A stretch of DNA of 64,000 bases from an uncultured Bacteroidales bacterium (GCA_903828645.1 CAIKNA010000208.1:1-64000); one strand, 5' to 3'; positions 1 through 9,086 are shown, counted from the stretch's first letter. The notes: generated from the letters alone by a model not told the origin. Translations and numbers: made by a program.

Positions 1-100
1 TGTAGAGCCGACTTAACATTTCGGTTCGCATGTCTTCGTCAGGAATTATTTCTTCCAAACGCATTCTCTTTTCTCTCTTTTTCGATTGTTGTTTTTCCAT
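1..100 (-). CDS. N-terminus of an unrecognised protein, cut by the window edge
   Basis: Reading leftward from the ATG at 98-100, 33 codons are open to the window edge. The protein begins MEKQQSKKREKRMRLEE and goes on with a mixed acidic/basic segment. No family is recognised from so little. The start is supported by a TAACTTTG -7 box only 6 bases upstream, and by the near-duplicate start region at 3649, where another frame begins MKKQQS. It lies 233 bases downstream of mlaD on the same strand but seems to have its own promoter. Confidence 0.6.
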   Translation of the reverse strand, partial: MEKQQSKKREKRMRLEEIIPDEDMRTEMLSRLY

Positions 101-106
101 AGTGGT

Positions 107-114
107 CAAAGTTA
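107..114 (-). promoter_or_regulatory. -7 box TAACTTTG of the left-edge gene (copy A of a duplicated start region)
   Basis: On the minus strand this octamer matches the Bacteroidota -7 consensus TAnnTTTG and lies 6 bases before the ATG at 100. A typical TTTG -33 box is not seen. The surrounding block (about 80-165) recurs with roughly 80% identity at about 3628-3710. Confidence 0.5.
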
Positions 115-333
115 TTTAGTTTTATTGATTTAACGTTGACATACTTTATTGAACATACTCTTTGCAAGAAGGGCTGGATCATTTACTCCAATTCTCCGCA
201 GTTCCCGAATCCGCAATTCCAAGAAAGAGGATAGACAGGTTCAAGTTTAAAAGACGCAGTTCTCGAACACTTTTTTTATCAGCCTTCTGTTCACTCAAAG
301 TACCGGAGCCAAAAAATAGAAAAGGTAAAAGCC

Positions 334-1338
334 TTAGTGTAATCCATATTCTGAAGGTTTCCGGGTGGCGGGTTGAGTGTTTTTATCTGCTTTTTCTTTT
401 TTCTTGAAAAAACCACGCAATAAAAAATTATGCTGTGCGGCTTCAAGGTCTTCATCTAACTTTTTGGAACTGCTTTCCAAGTATTTCATCGTTTCTTTTA
501 AATGACTGCCCGCATCTTCGTCGTTCAACAAAACGCCAATCGGAGCATTGGGATTGCTGGTCGCATTTTTAAGGTTCATTATAAATAGTGTTGCTGTGTC
601 TATAACTTTCTTCAATTGTAATACAGAAACTTTAATGGATTTGAATACCACGGTATCTGTTGTCAATTCATGCGACAGCGTACCTTCGTTGTTAAGTTTT
701 GAACTGAATGCAGCAAGTGAGGCTGCCAATTGTTGTGCTTTGTCAGATGTCTTTTGAAGTGATGCCGCCGCCGAATTGATGTTATCATAAACTGAATTGT
801 CGTTGAGTAACTTCCCGATGGTGCCTTCCCCGGTGGCCATTTTTTTGCTGATGGTTTTAAAATCGGTTGTGATCGCTAAAAGATTTTTATTATTCTCTTG
901 TAATGTGTTGATCATATCATCAGATGAAAATGTCTTTTCAACCTCCAGAGTATCTCCCTCCTGCACTTCTGACGACAGGGAGTTGCCACCGTAAATAACA
1001 AGTATTCTGTTCCCGATGAGTCCGTCGGTGCCAATTTTAACTTTTGCATTTTGACGGATATACTGTTGAGCTTTGGTTTCAATCTTCATGCTGACTTTTA
1101 CCTGCGATTTCCCATAAAACTGAAGATCACTCACAAAGCCAATTTTCACACCCGAAAACCAGACATTATTGCCTTTTTGCAAGCCACTGACATCATCAAA
1201 CAGTGACACGACAGTCATTTTTCTTTTAAAAGTCGCGTGAATGTTCCCAACCATTAGAATTCCCCCGATAAGAAACAGCAAGCCCAGAAAAACAAAAAGT
1301 CCTACGATGACCGGACGTTTATAGGTTGATTCATTCAT
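334..1338 (-). CDS. mlaD: MCE-family lipid transport protein, MlaD-like
   Basis: A 334-residue protein with one N-terminal membrane anchor (about residues 9-30) and an MCE domain (about 38-115; VSGLQKGNNVWFSGVKIG and DGLIGNRILVIYGG are typical). A long helical, Gln/Ser/Lys-rich tail follows. In the Mla system MCE proteins bind phospholipid in the periplasm and pass it to or from the inner-membrane ABC transporter. It is the last of three tightly packed minus-strand genes, 3 bases after mlaF. It is longer than E. coli MlaD (about 180 residues), which is common in Bacteroidota MCE proteins. The family is secure; direction of lipid transport cannot be read from the sequence. Confidence 0.9.
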   Translation of the reverse strand: MNESTYKRPVIVGLFVFLGLLFLIGGILMVGNIHATFKRKMTVVSLFDDVSGLQKGNNVWFSGVKIGFVSDLQFYGKSQVKVSMKIETKAQQYIRQNAKVKIGTDGLIGNRILVIYGGNSLSSEVQEGDTLEVEKTFSSDDMINTLQENNKNLLAITTDFKTISKKMATGEGTIGKLLNDNSVYDNINSAAASLQKTSDKAQQLAASLAAFSSKLNNEGTLSHELTTDTVVFKSIKVSVLQLKKVIDTATLFIMNLKNATSNPNAPIGVLLNDEDAGSHLKETMKYLESSSKKLDEDLEAAQHNFLLRGFFKKKEKADKNTQPATRKPSEYGLH

Positions 1339-1341
1339 GGT

Positions 1342-2121
1342 TCATTGTATAAAATTATAGCTAAAGAAACGTTTTACCTGTTCATCCTGGGTATTAAATA
1401 CCTCTTCAAATTTCCCGATCTTCAGGAACCTTCCATCGAGCAACATGGCGGTACGGTTGCCAGTACTTTTGGCACATGTGAGGTCGTGGGTAATAATAAC
1501 TGAACTGGTTTTATATCTTTTCTGCACGTTGTTAATAAGTTCATTGATTTCTGAACTGGTTACCGGATCAAGACCCGAGGTAGGTTCATCATATAACATT
1601 ATTTCGGGCTTAAGAATCAAGGTGCGGGCAACCCCAATCCTTTTACGCTGACCACCGGAAAGATCAGAGGGCATCTGATCAGTTTTATCAGGTAAACCCA
1701 CTGCATCAAGTGCTTCCATAACGGCATTCTTAATTTCTTTGCTGCCAAGATGTTTAAAATTCATGGTTAAAGGAAATGCAAGATTCTGATAAACACTCAT
1801 GCTGTCGTATAAAGCGCTGCTTTGAAACGAAAATCCAATTCGTAACCGTAATTCATCCAGTTCTCGTCCTTGTAATTTATCAATATGTTTTCCCAAAACA
1901 ATCACTTCCCCCTGATCAGGTTTCAGAAGTCCTGCAATGATTTTAATCAGAACTGATTTTCCTGAGCCGGATTTGCCAAGTACGGCCACATTCTCGCCTT
2001 TGAACACAGTAAGGTCAATTCCTTTTAAAACATGCAGTTCTCCGAACGATTTAAATAATCCGGTTATAGAAATAACCGATTCGTTGCTGTTTGTAAGATG
2101 TTCAAGTTTCGGGGTTTCCAT
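1342..2121 (-). CDS. mlaF: ABC transporter ATP-binding protein, MlaF-like
   Basis: A 259-residue ATPase with Walker A GKSGSGKS (residues 49-56), signature LSGGQRKRIG (about 155) and Walker B LYDEPTSGLD (about 175), followed by an H-loop (ITHDL). It would power the MlaE permease in moving lipids across the periplasm. Its place between the MCE protein and the MlaE-type permease, with gaps of 3 and 5 bases, identifies the system. The protein starts METPKLEHL; an ABC core beginning at about residue 17 means a slightly later start would not change the fold. Confidence 0.92.
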   Translation of the reverse strand: METPKLEHLTNSNESVISITGLFKSFGELHVLKGIDLTVFKGENVAVLGKSGSGKSVLIKIIAGLLKPDQGEVIVLGKHIDKLQGRELDELRLRIGFSFQSSALYDSMSVYQNLAFPLTMNFKHLGSKEIKNAVMEALDAVGLPDKTDQMPSDLSGGQRKRIGVARTLILKPEIMLYDEPTSGLDPVTSSEINELINNVQKRYKTSSVIITHDLTCAKSTGNRTAMLLDGRFLKIGKFEEVFNTQDEQVKRFFSYNFIQ

Positions 2122-2126
2122 TGCGG

Positions 2127-2927
2127 TTAAAAATAACGGATCCAGTTGGCTATCTGAACGATGACAATTTCCTCAAGAAAAACGAGAAACATGGCAAGCA
2201 CCACAGCCTGATTTGCTGCTTTGCCTACACCACGTGTGCCCTGTGTAGCATTAAAACCCTTGTAACAGCCGATTATGCCAATGGTAAAACCGAATACAAT
2301 TGTTTTGGTCAGTGAGGTAAAAAGATCGAGAAATGAGAGGGATTTAAAGGCGCTTTGATAAAAAAGTGTAATACCCGTAGATTCTTCAGCATGAACATTG
2401 GTATAAGAACCATAAAGTGCAATAAAACTGCAATACAAAGCCAGCAGCGGAATGGTGATGGTGGTTGCCATCACGCGGGTTACAACTAAATATTTATATG
2501 GATTTATGGCCGATACTTCCATGGCATCTATTTGTTCTGTCACTTTCATAGAACCCAATTCCGCTCCAATGCTTGAACCAACTTTTCCTGCACAAATCAG
2601 CGCCGTAACCAAAGGTCCCAGTGCTTTTACCAATGCAATTCCCATTAAGGACGGCAGCCAGGATGTTGCTCCGAAATCCTCAAGCGAAGGCCGGGATTGT
2701 TTTGTGAAAACCACGCCAATAATAAAGCCTGTTACTGTGATGAGGGCAAGTGATCTCAACCCGACCTCGAAACACTGGTTGATGACTTCGCGAAAATGAA
2801 AAGGCTTTTTAAATGCTTCGATGAAAAAACGGGTAGTGAACCTATAAGCCTTGTCAATGCCAATCAGGTAATTGTCAACTGCTTTTGAAAAAACAACCTT
2901 TTTTGTCCCGATGGTGTTCATTTTCAT
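2127..2927 (-). CDS. mlaE: ABC transporter permease, MlaE-like
   Basis: The permease of the Mla-type lipid transporter, about 266 residues with five or six hydrophobic segments. The family signature region is clear (ALVKALGPLVTALICAGKVG, then GAELGSMKVTEQIDAMEVSA). I chose the ATG at 2927 (MKMNTIGTKK); an ATG at 2972 would add 15 residues with no family character. First gene of the operon mlaE-mlaF-mlaD. No convincing promoter is seen directly upstream. Confidence 0.9.
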   Translation of the reverse strand: MKMNTIGTKKVVFSKAVDNYLIGIDKAYRFTTRFFIEAFKKPFHFREVINQCFEVGLRSLALITVTGFIIGVVFTKQSRPSLEDFGATSWLPSLMGIALVKALGPLVTALICAGKVGSSIGAELGSMKVTEQIDAMEVSAINPYKYLVVTRVMATTITIPLLALYCSFIALYGSYTNVHAEESTGITLFYQSAFKSLSFLDLFTSLTKTIVFGFTIGIIGCYKGFNATQGTRGVGKAANQAVVLAMFLVFLEEIVIVQIANWIRYF

Positions 2928-3144
2928 TGTGGAATTGCAATCCTTCACGCGCATGCTGTCACAATGGAACAAGAGGATTGATATTGATTAACAAATTTGA
3001 GTACTTTCAGCAGGAAAGATGTTACACAATCCTTGAAATTAGTTACATGTTTCACACATCTTGACATAACGGGCCATACACTCCACTTGTGATGAACCAA
3101 TTCAACCAAAAACAGTCCATGCTCAGGGTTTTATATGCATCGCA

Positions 3145-3384
3145 TTAAAGTTCCCTGAACCAAACTTCAAAAGCATTATCAGGACCAGTGAATATTCCAC
3201 TTTTAAGGGATTCGACCTGTACCGGGGTCCTTCTGCCCTCTTCAGTAAGGATTTCCATGGTGGATTTCATTCGTTTTAATAAATGGGAGCTGCCTTTATG
3301 TTCCTTAACCACCGATTTCTGATCCGCGTGAAGATCAAAGGCACTTTTAATTTCACCAACAACAAATTCATCAACTTCATGCCT
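3145..3384 (-). pseudogene. Coding remnant of an unknown protein, start missing
   Basis: Seventy-nine codons run without a stop, from just inside an in-frame TAG at 3385-3387 to a TAA at 3145-3147. The encoded peptide looks like real protein (mixed helix-forming composition, for example HEVDEFVVGEIKSAFDLHA at the start and GPDNAFEVWFREL at the end). No start codon lies near its beginning. It may be the 3' part of the gene whose disrupted start is at 3649. Function unknown. Confidence 0.45.
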
Positions 3385-3468
3385 CTATGGTGGCCGAAAA
3401 TTAAACTAGATTGTTGCAATCCTCTTTCCAACTAATCCTTTGATCCTATCTAAAGTCCATATTTTGTA

Positions 3469-3649
3469 TTACCTTGAAAGACTGCCTGATTCATTTCCTC
3501 TAATGTTACCAATTGCTATATCCAGGGATTGATTAACCGGCATCGCCAGGGTTAACCAAGTTACATGATCAAAGTTTGGCGAATTTTCAGCATTATTCTG
3601 ATAATTCTGTAGGCGTCTTCTCTCCCTCATTCGATTGTTGTTTTTTCAT
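3469..3649 (-). pseudogene. Frameshifted gene start, paralogue of the left-edge gene start
   Basis: An ATG at 3647-3649 opens an 18-codon frame (MKKQQSNEGEKTPTELSE) that stops at 3593. A second minus-strand frame stays open from about 3630 to 3469 and reads like protein (SPNFDHVTWLTLAMPVNQ), suggesting one frameshift between them. The ATG and its upstream promoter closely match the intact start at 100 (MEKQQS), so this is best read as a decayed paralogue or a truncated duplicate. Confidence 0.45.
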
Positions 3650-3652
3650 GGT

Positions 3653-3660
3653 CAAATATA
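3653..3660 (-). promoter_or_regulatory. -7 box TATATTTG (copy B of the duplicated start region)
   Basis: Perfect TAnnTTTG match on the minus strand, three bases before the ATG at 3649. It is the counterpart of the box at 107-114. The upstream block shared with copy A includes TTAAATCAATAA and its flanks. Confidence 0.45.
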
Positions 3661-3985
3661 TTTAGTGTTATTGATTTAACTTTGACCCAGCTATTTGAAC
3701 AGACTCCTTTCATGCCGAAAAAGCAAATATTCTTTCCTGTTGTTGAGTTCACAACACTAAAACAGGTAATCTTTCCGACTATCAAAACATTGTGTATGAT
3801 GCTTATATACAATGTTTTGACGGCTTTATTCATACCGTTATTGCAGATTTACGGATAACAAGTAAAATTTTCGTGTTCCTGTCATTTGGTCCTGGTATTT
3901 TATGGTAATTTTACGCTTACTAAATATCATAATTCTCATATTTTCTCTATCATCGTGTTAATTCTCTGCTTTAAAATCAAATTAC

Positions 3986-6900
3986 ATGAAAAAAGTATCA
4001 TTAATATCGTTGTTGTTGTTTTTGGCCTCCTCCTTGTTTTCTCAGGTATGGCTGGCCAACTTGCCGCAAGGGAAAACCAAGGCAGAATTGACATTTTTTG
4101 ATTACAGGAATGCTTTTTATTCCTATTGGGCCCCGTACAAGGTTGACACCGGGTATTACGTTGAAAACGGTGTGAAAAAGAAAGCTGCTGGGTGGAAGCA
4201 GTTCAAACGCTGGGAGTATGATATGGAACGGCAAATAAATCCGGCGACGGGGGAATTTCCCCGACGTACAGCACAGGAGATTTATGAAGCTTACCTGGAC
4301 TCCATTCCACCTTCAAGATCGACCCTCCAGGCAAACTGGACTTCCCTGGGGCCTGTAAGTACAGGGAACGGTTACGTGACAATCGGCCGCGTAAATTGTA
4401 TCTCCTTTCATCCGACAGACAACAATACCTATTGGGTTGGTGCCGCATCCGGAGGTTTGTGGGTGACAACAACAAATGGATCAAGCTGGACTTGTTTAAC
4501 TGACCACAACGGGGTCCTTGCCGTCAGTGATGTCCTCATTCCCACAGATTTTGCCACGTCAAATACAATATACATCGCGACCGGCGATCGGGATCACTGG
4601 GATAACCTAAGCATCGGGGTGCTTAAATCAACAAACGGGGGATTAACCTGGAATACAACAGGCATTACCTATTCCTTCGGTACCGGAAAAATGGTTTACC
4701 GCCTGTTGTCCGATCCCGGGAACAACCAAACGTTACTGGCATCTACCTCGGATGGGGTTTTCAAATCGACAAACGGAGGCACTACCTGGAATACAAAATT
4801 AACATCCACTGTTTTCAGGGACATGGAATATAAGCCGGGTGACGCAAACACATTGTATGGCTCAACTCTGGATGGAAAAATATACCTTTCTTCAAATGGC
4901 GGAGGAACATGGACTCTGGTATTCAGCAATGCAAGTGCCCGCTGGATAGACCTGTCCGTATCACCGAATCAGCCAACATGGGTATATGCAGTTGCTGCAG
5001 CATCCACTTACGGGTTATCTGGAATCTACAAATCCACAACAAGCGGAACAACTTTCTCGTTGGTTTTCGATGGAACAACAGCGTGCCATAATCTATTGGG
5101 TTACGATACATGTCAAACAGGTGGTCAGGCCTGGTACGACCTTGCCTTTGCAGTTTCCCCTACAGATGCGAATACTTTATTTGTCGGAGGAATCATCTCA
5201 TGGAAGTCCATAAACGGGGGGAATTCATGGGCTGTAATAAACTCTTATAACACTCATGTTGATAAACACATGCTCCGGTACCGAACCGATGGGAAATTAT
5301 TTGAATGCAGCGATGGGGGTGTGAATAGCTCCTCCGACAATGGGATCACATGGAACAATGTGTCCGGCGGCCTGGTTATCAGCCAGATGTATAAGCTTGG
5401 CGTTTCGGGTACTGTATCGGGAGATGTAATTACCGGCTTGCAGGACAACAATACCCAGCTAATGTCAGGCGGCAACTGGTCTACTGTGACAGGGGGTGAC
5501 GGGATGGATTGCATCATTGATTACTCGGATGTGAATGTTCAATACAGCTCGACACAAAACGGTGGGGTAATCTACAGGACTACAGACCATTGGGCAAGCT
5601 TATCTACAATAACCCCGGCAAGTGCCGGTACCGGGGGGTGGGTGACTCCCTATATCCTTGATCCTACGAACAATCAAGTTTTATACGCCGGGTATTCAGA
5701 TGTTTGGAAAACTACCAACCGGGGAGATACATGGACCAAAATTTCCACCATGAACACAACGAACTATCTCCAGTCGATGGCCATTGCCCCCTCAAATCCC
5801 CAATGTTTATTTGTTGCGGATTACAACCACATCTGGACAACCACTAACGGAGGAACTTCCTGGACCAATGTTACCGGGACATTGCCGGTAAGTTCCAGCT
5901 ACATTACCTCCATCGCTGTAAAAAATGATGATGCAAGTACGGTTTGGATCACCTTGAGCGGGTACAATGCAACTAAAGTTTACCAATCTGTTAATGGCGG
6001 ATCAACCTGGACAAACATTTCAGCCGGGTTACCGTCTATCCCTGCTTATTCCATTGTTCAAAATAAACAATCAACAGGTGAAGTGCAGTTATATGCCGGC
6101 ACCGAGCTTGGGGTCTATTTCAAAAAGGGTTCCGATAATTGGATTCCATACAACACCGGGCTGCCAAATGCGAAAATTGGTGAAATTGAAATTTACTATT
6201 CCGGAAATCCCCAGGAAAGCAAGTTGAGGGCGGCTACTTTTGCCAGGGGCCTCTGGGAAACCCCCCTCTATTATCTCTCGACCCCCATGGTGTATGGTTC
6301 GTGCACAACAACACAAACCAACACGACTTCGGTAAATCCAAATCAGGCAAACCAGGTCATCATAGGGGTTGAAGTAGTTACGAGCGGCGACCTCACCCCT
6401 TTGAGCGCCACTTCATTTACGTTCAACACTATCGGAACGACCAATCCCTCCGCCGATATTTCTGGTGCAAAGCTTTTTTATACCGGGCCGGAAAGAATAT
6501 TTGCACCAACCACACAGGTTGGTTCCACGGTACCCAATCCGAACGGTTCGTTTACCATCACCGGAAACCAACTCCTAAACAATGGCACCAATTTTTTCTG
6601 GCTGACCTACGACATTCCGGCAACAGTAGCCATGAATGATTTCCTCGATGCCCAGTGCACATCACTGACAGTGGGGACATCTAAAACACCCACAGTTACA
6701 AATCCAACCGGGAACAGGCAGGTTGTTTTAACTTATTGTAATGCCGGATCAACCTCCTCCAACGCCGGGTATATTTCAAGGGTCAGGCTGGGCTCAATAG
6801 ATCAGTCATCCACCTATGGGGCGGGCGGGTATGAAGATTATACCGCGCAGGCCACAACTGTCCAGATCGGCTCCAGTTACAACATCTCAATAAACAGGTC

Positions 6901-8497
6901 GGCATGGTTTACAAGGGATTCTCTTTTAATCTGGATTGACTGGAACAGGGATGGAGATTTTGGAGAAGCTGGGGAAAATATCTATTCCTCAACCGCTTCT
7001 TATAGTTCCTATTCAACGAATTTCATTCCTCCACCCGGTTCATATATCGGTACGACGAGAATGCGGCTCAGGTCATTGTACAACGCGTACTCACCAAACC
7101 CTGCTCCCTGCGGCAACTCTTACTATGGCGAAGTGGAAGATTATTCGATCATTGTTGCCCCGCCATGTACACCTCCGTCAGCCCAGGCAAGTGTTTTTAC
7201 TTCATCTGCCATCACAGGCACATCCATGACTGCAGGCTGGACCCATGGAACCGGAACATCCGTGCTGGTGATCGCCCGGCAAGGCAGTCCTGTAAATACG
7301 GATCCTGTGAATGGGATCACCTATGCAGCAAACGCTTCATTTGGCAGCGGAACACAGATCGGAACAGGAAATTTCGTTGTGTATAACGGGACAGGAACCT
7401 CTGTCAATGTTACCAGCCTGGTGTCAGAAACTACGTATTACTATGCAGTTTACGAATACAACTCAACATATAGTTGTTATCTGAAACCTGCCCTTGCAGC
7501 CAGTGCAATTACCGGTGTTTGCTCTTATTGTGCCTGCTCGGGCAACATGACGTTCAGCACCGGGATTACGACGGTGAATTTCAACACGATCAACAATGTA
7601 ACAGCAAAACCAGCTGGATACAACGACTATACGGGCTTGTCAACGACTGTAAACAAAAACTCGTCGTACAACCTTTCGGTCAATGTAAATACCGACGGTA
7701 ACTATACCATCCATGCCCTCGCCTGGATCGACTGGAACAAGGACTGTGACTTTTCAGACGCCGGAGAAACCTACGACCTGGGAACTGCCACCAATGTGGC
7801 GAACGGGGTCACTAATTTAAGTCCGTTGAGTATTGTAATTCCTGAAACAGCACGCACCGGAGTGACAAGAATCAGGGTTGCTGCAAAGTTTGGCAGCAAT
7901 CCGGGTTTGTGTGAAACCCTGTTTGACGGAGAAGTTGAAGATTATTCATTGAATGTATTGCCTCCGTTTATTCCTGCTACTACAACGGCAACCGGTACTG
8001 TAAGCGGTGCCATGTGCTATAATGCCACCCAGTCAATCACCGTTGCAGGGAATGGGAACACTTTTACGGTTCAGCCTGGTGGCAGTGCCACGATGATTGC
8101 AGGCCAGAACATCCATTTTTTACCCACTGTTAATGTTGTATCAAGTGGCTATCTTCATGGGTATATAGATCCTGTTAACCAGTCCTGCCTGGCACCGCTC
8201 ATTCCGGAAAATCAGTCAGGTGAAGAGGACGTTGCGATTCCGGGAAAGCAAGCATCATCGCTCAGGGTATATCCCAACCCGACAAAAGGAAGCTTCGTAC
8301 TTGAGATCAACGACGCAATCACAGATGATCACATCAGGATTGATCTTTTCAGGATGGACGGAAAAAAAATCTTTTCTAAAGTTTTGATCGGAGAGTACAG
8401 GCACGAATTCTCACTATCAGACCAGCCGGCAGGAGTTTACTTTATCCGGGTTATATCGGGTGGAAAGGTTGAAACTGCAAAGATTATCAGGCAATAG
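3986..8497 (+). CDS. Giant secreted BNR/GEVED protein with T9SS sorting domain
   Basis: A 1503-residue exported protein. Order: signal peptide (about 1-19); about 700 residues of BNR/sortilin-like beta-propeller repeats (recurring STNGGxTW motifs); a BNR-associated beta domain (about 800-925); GEVED domain 1 (about 935-1075, ending GEVEDYSI); a fibronectin-III-like segment (about 1080-1185); GEVED domain 2 (about 1195-1320, ending GEVEDYSL); and a type A T9SS C-terminal sorting domain (about 1425-1503, starting SLRVYPNPTKG, with PAGVYFIRV). The sorting domain directs export across the outer membrane and surface attachment or release. No catalytic site is evident, so adhesion or substrate binding is the likely role. 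The gene stands alone. Confidence 0.9.
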   Translation: MKKVSLISLLLFLASSLFSQVWLANLPQGKTKAELTFFDYRNAFYSYWAPYKVDTGYYVENGVKKKAAGWKQFKRWEYDMERQINPATGEFPRRTAQEIYEAYLDSIPPSRSTLQANWTSLGPVSTGNGYVTIGRVNCISFHPTDNNTYWVGAASGGLWVTTTNGSSWTCLTDHNGVLAVSDVLIPTDFATSNTIYIATGDRDHWDNLSIGVLKSTNGGLTWNTTGITYSFGTGKMVYRLLSDPGNNQTLLASTSDGVFKSTNGGTTWNTKLTSTVFRDMEYKPGDANTLYGSTLDGKIYLSSNGGGTWTLVFSNASARWIDLSVSPNQPTWVYAVAAASTYGLSGIYKSTTSGTTFSLVFDGTTACHNLLGYDTCQTGGQAWYDLAFAVSPTDANTLFVGGIISWKSINGGNSWAVINSYNTHVDKHMLRYRTDGKLFECSDGGVNSSSDNGITWNNVSGGLVISQMYKLGVSGTVSGDVITGLQDNNTQLMSGGNWSTVTGGDGMDCIIDYSDVNVQYSSTQNGGVIYRTTDHWASLSTITPASAGTGGWVTPYILDPTNNQVLYAGYSDVWKTTNRGDTWTKISTMNTTNYLQSMAIAPSNPQCLFVADYNHIWTTTNGGTSWTNVTGTLPVSSSYITSIAVKNDDASTVWITLSGYNATKVYQSVNGGSTWTNISAGLPSIPAYSIVQNKQSTGEVQLYAGTELGVYFKKGSDNWIPYNTGLPNAKIGEIEIYYSGNPQESKLRAATFARGLWETPLYYLSTPMVYGSCTTTQTNTTSVNPNQANQVIIGVEVVTSGDLTPLSATSFTFNTIGTTNPSADISGAKLFYTGPERIFAPTTQVGSTVPNPNGSFTITGNQLLNNGTNFFWLTYDIPATVAMNDFLDAQCTSLTVGTSKTPTVTNPTGNRQVVLTYCNAGSTSSNAGYISRVRLGSIDQSSTYGAGGYEDYTAQATTVQIGSSYNISINRSAWFTRDSLLIWIDWNRDGDFGEAGENIYSSTASYSSYSTNFIPPPGSYIGTTRMRLRSLYNAYSPNPAPCGNSYYGEVEDYSIIVAPPCTPPSAQASVFTSSAITGTSMTAGWTHGTGTSVLVIARQGSPVNTDPVNGITYAANASFGSGTQIGTGNFVVYNGTGTSVNVTSLVSETTYYYAVYEYNSTYSCYLKPALAASAITGVCSYCACSGNMTFSTGITTVNFNTINNVTAKPAGYNDYTGLSTTVNKNSSYNLSVNVNTDGNYTIHALAWIDWNKDCDFSDAGETYDLGTATNVANGVTNLSPLSIVIPETARTGVTRIRVAAKFGSNPGLCETLFDGEVEDYSLNVLPPFIPATTTATGTVSGAMCYNATQSITVAGNGNTFTVQPGGSATMIAGQNIHFLPTVNVVSSGYLHGYIDPVNQSCLAPLIPENQSGEEDVAIPGKQASSLRVYPNPTKGSFVLEINDAITDDHIRIDLFRMDGKKIFSKVLIGEYRHEFSLSDQPAGVYFIRVISGGKVETAKIIRQ

Positions 8498-8584
8498 GGC
8501 GTATGGTCTTCCCCAATAAGTGATTAAGTTGCCTAGCCAATAGGTTGCAATTTTTTAGGTGTATTTGCAGGCATTTGCCAAAAA

Positions 8585-8611
8585 AAGGGTTTCAGAATTT
8601 CTGAAACCCTT
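8585..8611 (-). terminator. Intrinsic terminator of the tRNA-Gly transcript
   Basis: A perfect 12-bp inverted repeat (8585-8596 with 8600-8611, 3-base loop). On the minus strand it is followed by a run of seven T, directly downstream of the tRNA gene. Confidence 0.8.
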
Positions 8612-8622
8612 GATACTGTAAG

Positions 8623-8695
8623 AGCGGTAAATGGGATTCGGACCCACGACCCTCAGCTTGGGAAGCTGATGCTCTACCAACTGAGCTACTACCGC
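8623..8695 (-). tRNA. tRNA-Gly, anticodon CCC
   Basis: The minus strand folds as a complete 73-base cloverleaf: acceptor GCGGTAG pairing with TTACCGC (one G-T), D-arm GCTCAGTTGGTAGAGC, anticodon stem TCAGC/GCTGA with loop TTCCCAA (anticodon CCC, reading GGG), T-arm GTGGGTTCGAATCCCAT, discriminator T. No CCA is encoded. A near-perfect promoter lies upstream and a hairpin terminator downstream, so it is transcribed alone. Confidence 0.95.
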
Positions 8696-8709
8696 ATGTG
8701 TTGGTAATC

Positions 8710-8738
8710 AATATATAAATGGAAAATGTTTATGTCAA
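8710..8738 (-). promoter_or_regulatory. Strong promoter of tRNA-Gly (TTGACA, 17 bp, TATATT)
   Basis: On the minus strand TTGACA (8733-8738) is separated by 17 bases from TATATT (8710-8715), 15 bases before the mature tRNA. This resembles the generic sigma-70 consensus more than the usual TAnnTTTG boxes of this window, as expected for a stable-RNA gene. Confidence 0.7.
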
Positions 8739-8873
8739 AACATTGCTTAAATCTCCATCTTAATCAGACAAATGTAAGAATTAAAACAACACTTGTCACC
8801 TGGAAAGAAAAAAAACATTGATAATTGTCCGATACCTGAAACGCAAATTGAAAACCCGCAATAACAAGAATGA

Positions 8874-9056
8874 GTGTATAGGTATTCTAAAAAGGCGATG
8901 CACTTTTCTTTGATGACAGCTACTCCAGGTGAAACTGATCTGAAAATTATAAAGAAAGTCAAAGATTCCAACGCTTTGATTGAAATTTCGGTTCTCAATC
9001 ATATCATTGTTGCCCGGGATGGTAACTTTTTATTTGCAGATGAAGGTTCCTTATGA
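8874..9056 (+). pseudogene. Remnant of a RadC/JAB-domain protein (3' end only)
   Basis: The last 60 or so codons match the C-terminus of RadC-family proteins: a stretch ATPGETDLKIIKKVKDS, then ISVLNHIIVARDG, then FLFADEGSL before the stop at 9054-9056. The metal-binding HNHPSG motif expected just before ATPGETD is degenerate (HFSLMT), and the N-terminal half is absent, with in-frame stops upstream. RadC genes are often carried on integrated elements, so this may be a scar of one beside the tRNA gene. A GC-rich terminator follows. Confidence 0.65.
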
Positions 9057-9061
9057 TTTCT

Positions 9062-9086
9062 GGCCCCTGGAAACCGGGGCCTTTAT
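9062..9086 (+). terminator. Terminator behind the RadC remnant
   Basis: A GC-rich hairpin (GGCCCC at 9062-9067 with GGGGCC at 9076-9081, plus two inner G-C pairs) followed by TTTATTCTC, 6 bases after the remnant's stop codon. Confidence 0.6.

Larger units (their letters stand above)
2928..3985. other. Gene-poor gap with decayed coding fragments
   Basis: About 1 kb without an intact gene. The minus strand carries the duplicated start region (3628-3710) and two coding-like but broken stretches (3469-3649 and 3145-3384), described separately. The plus strand has an open 48-codon frame (3712-3858, beginning MPKKQIFFPVVEF). It shows no recognisable family and overlaps another open frame, so I do not call it a gene. 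The last 120 bases before 3986 are AT-rich and probably hold the promoter of the large surface protein, but no clear -33/-7 pair was found. Confidence 0.6.

Noticed and set aside
3712-3858. A 48-codon plus-strand frame beginning MPKKQIFFPVVEF
   Set aside because: No family resemblance, overlaps another open plus-strand frame, and lies in the duplicated/decayed region.
4100-6290. Recurring STNGGTTW-type codon runs as a CRISPR or DNA repeat
   Set aside because: They are the protein-level BNR repeats of the surface protein; the DNA is not regularly repeated and there are no spacers.
8498-8580. Possible small RNA between the giant surface gene and the tRNA
   Set aside because: No promoter or stable fold apart from the tRNA terminator.
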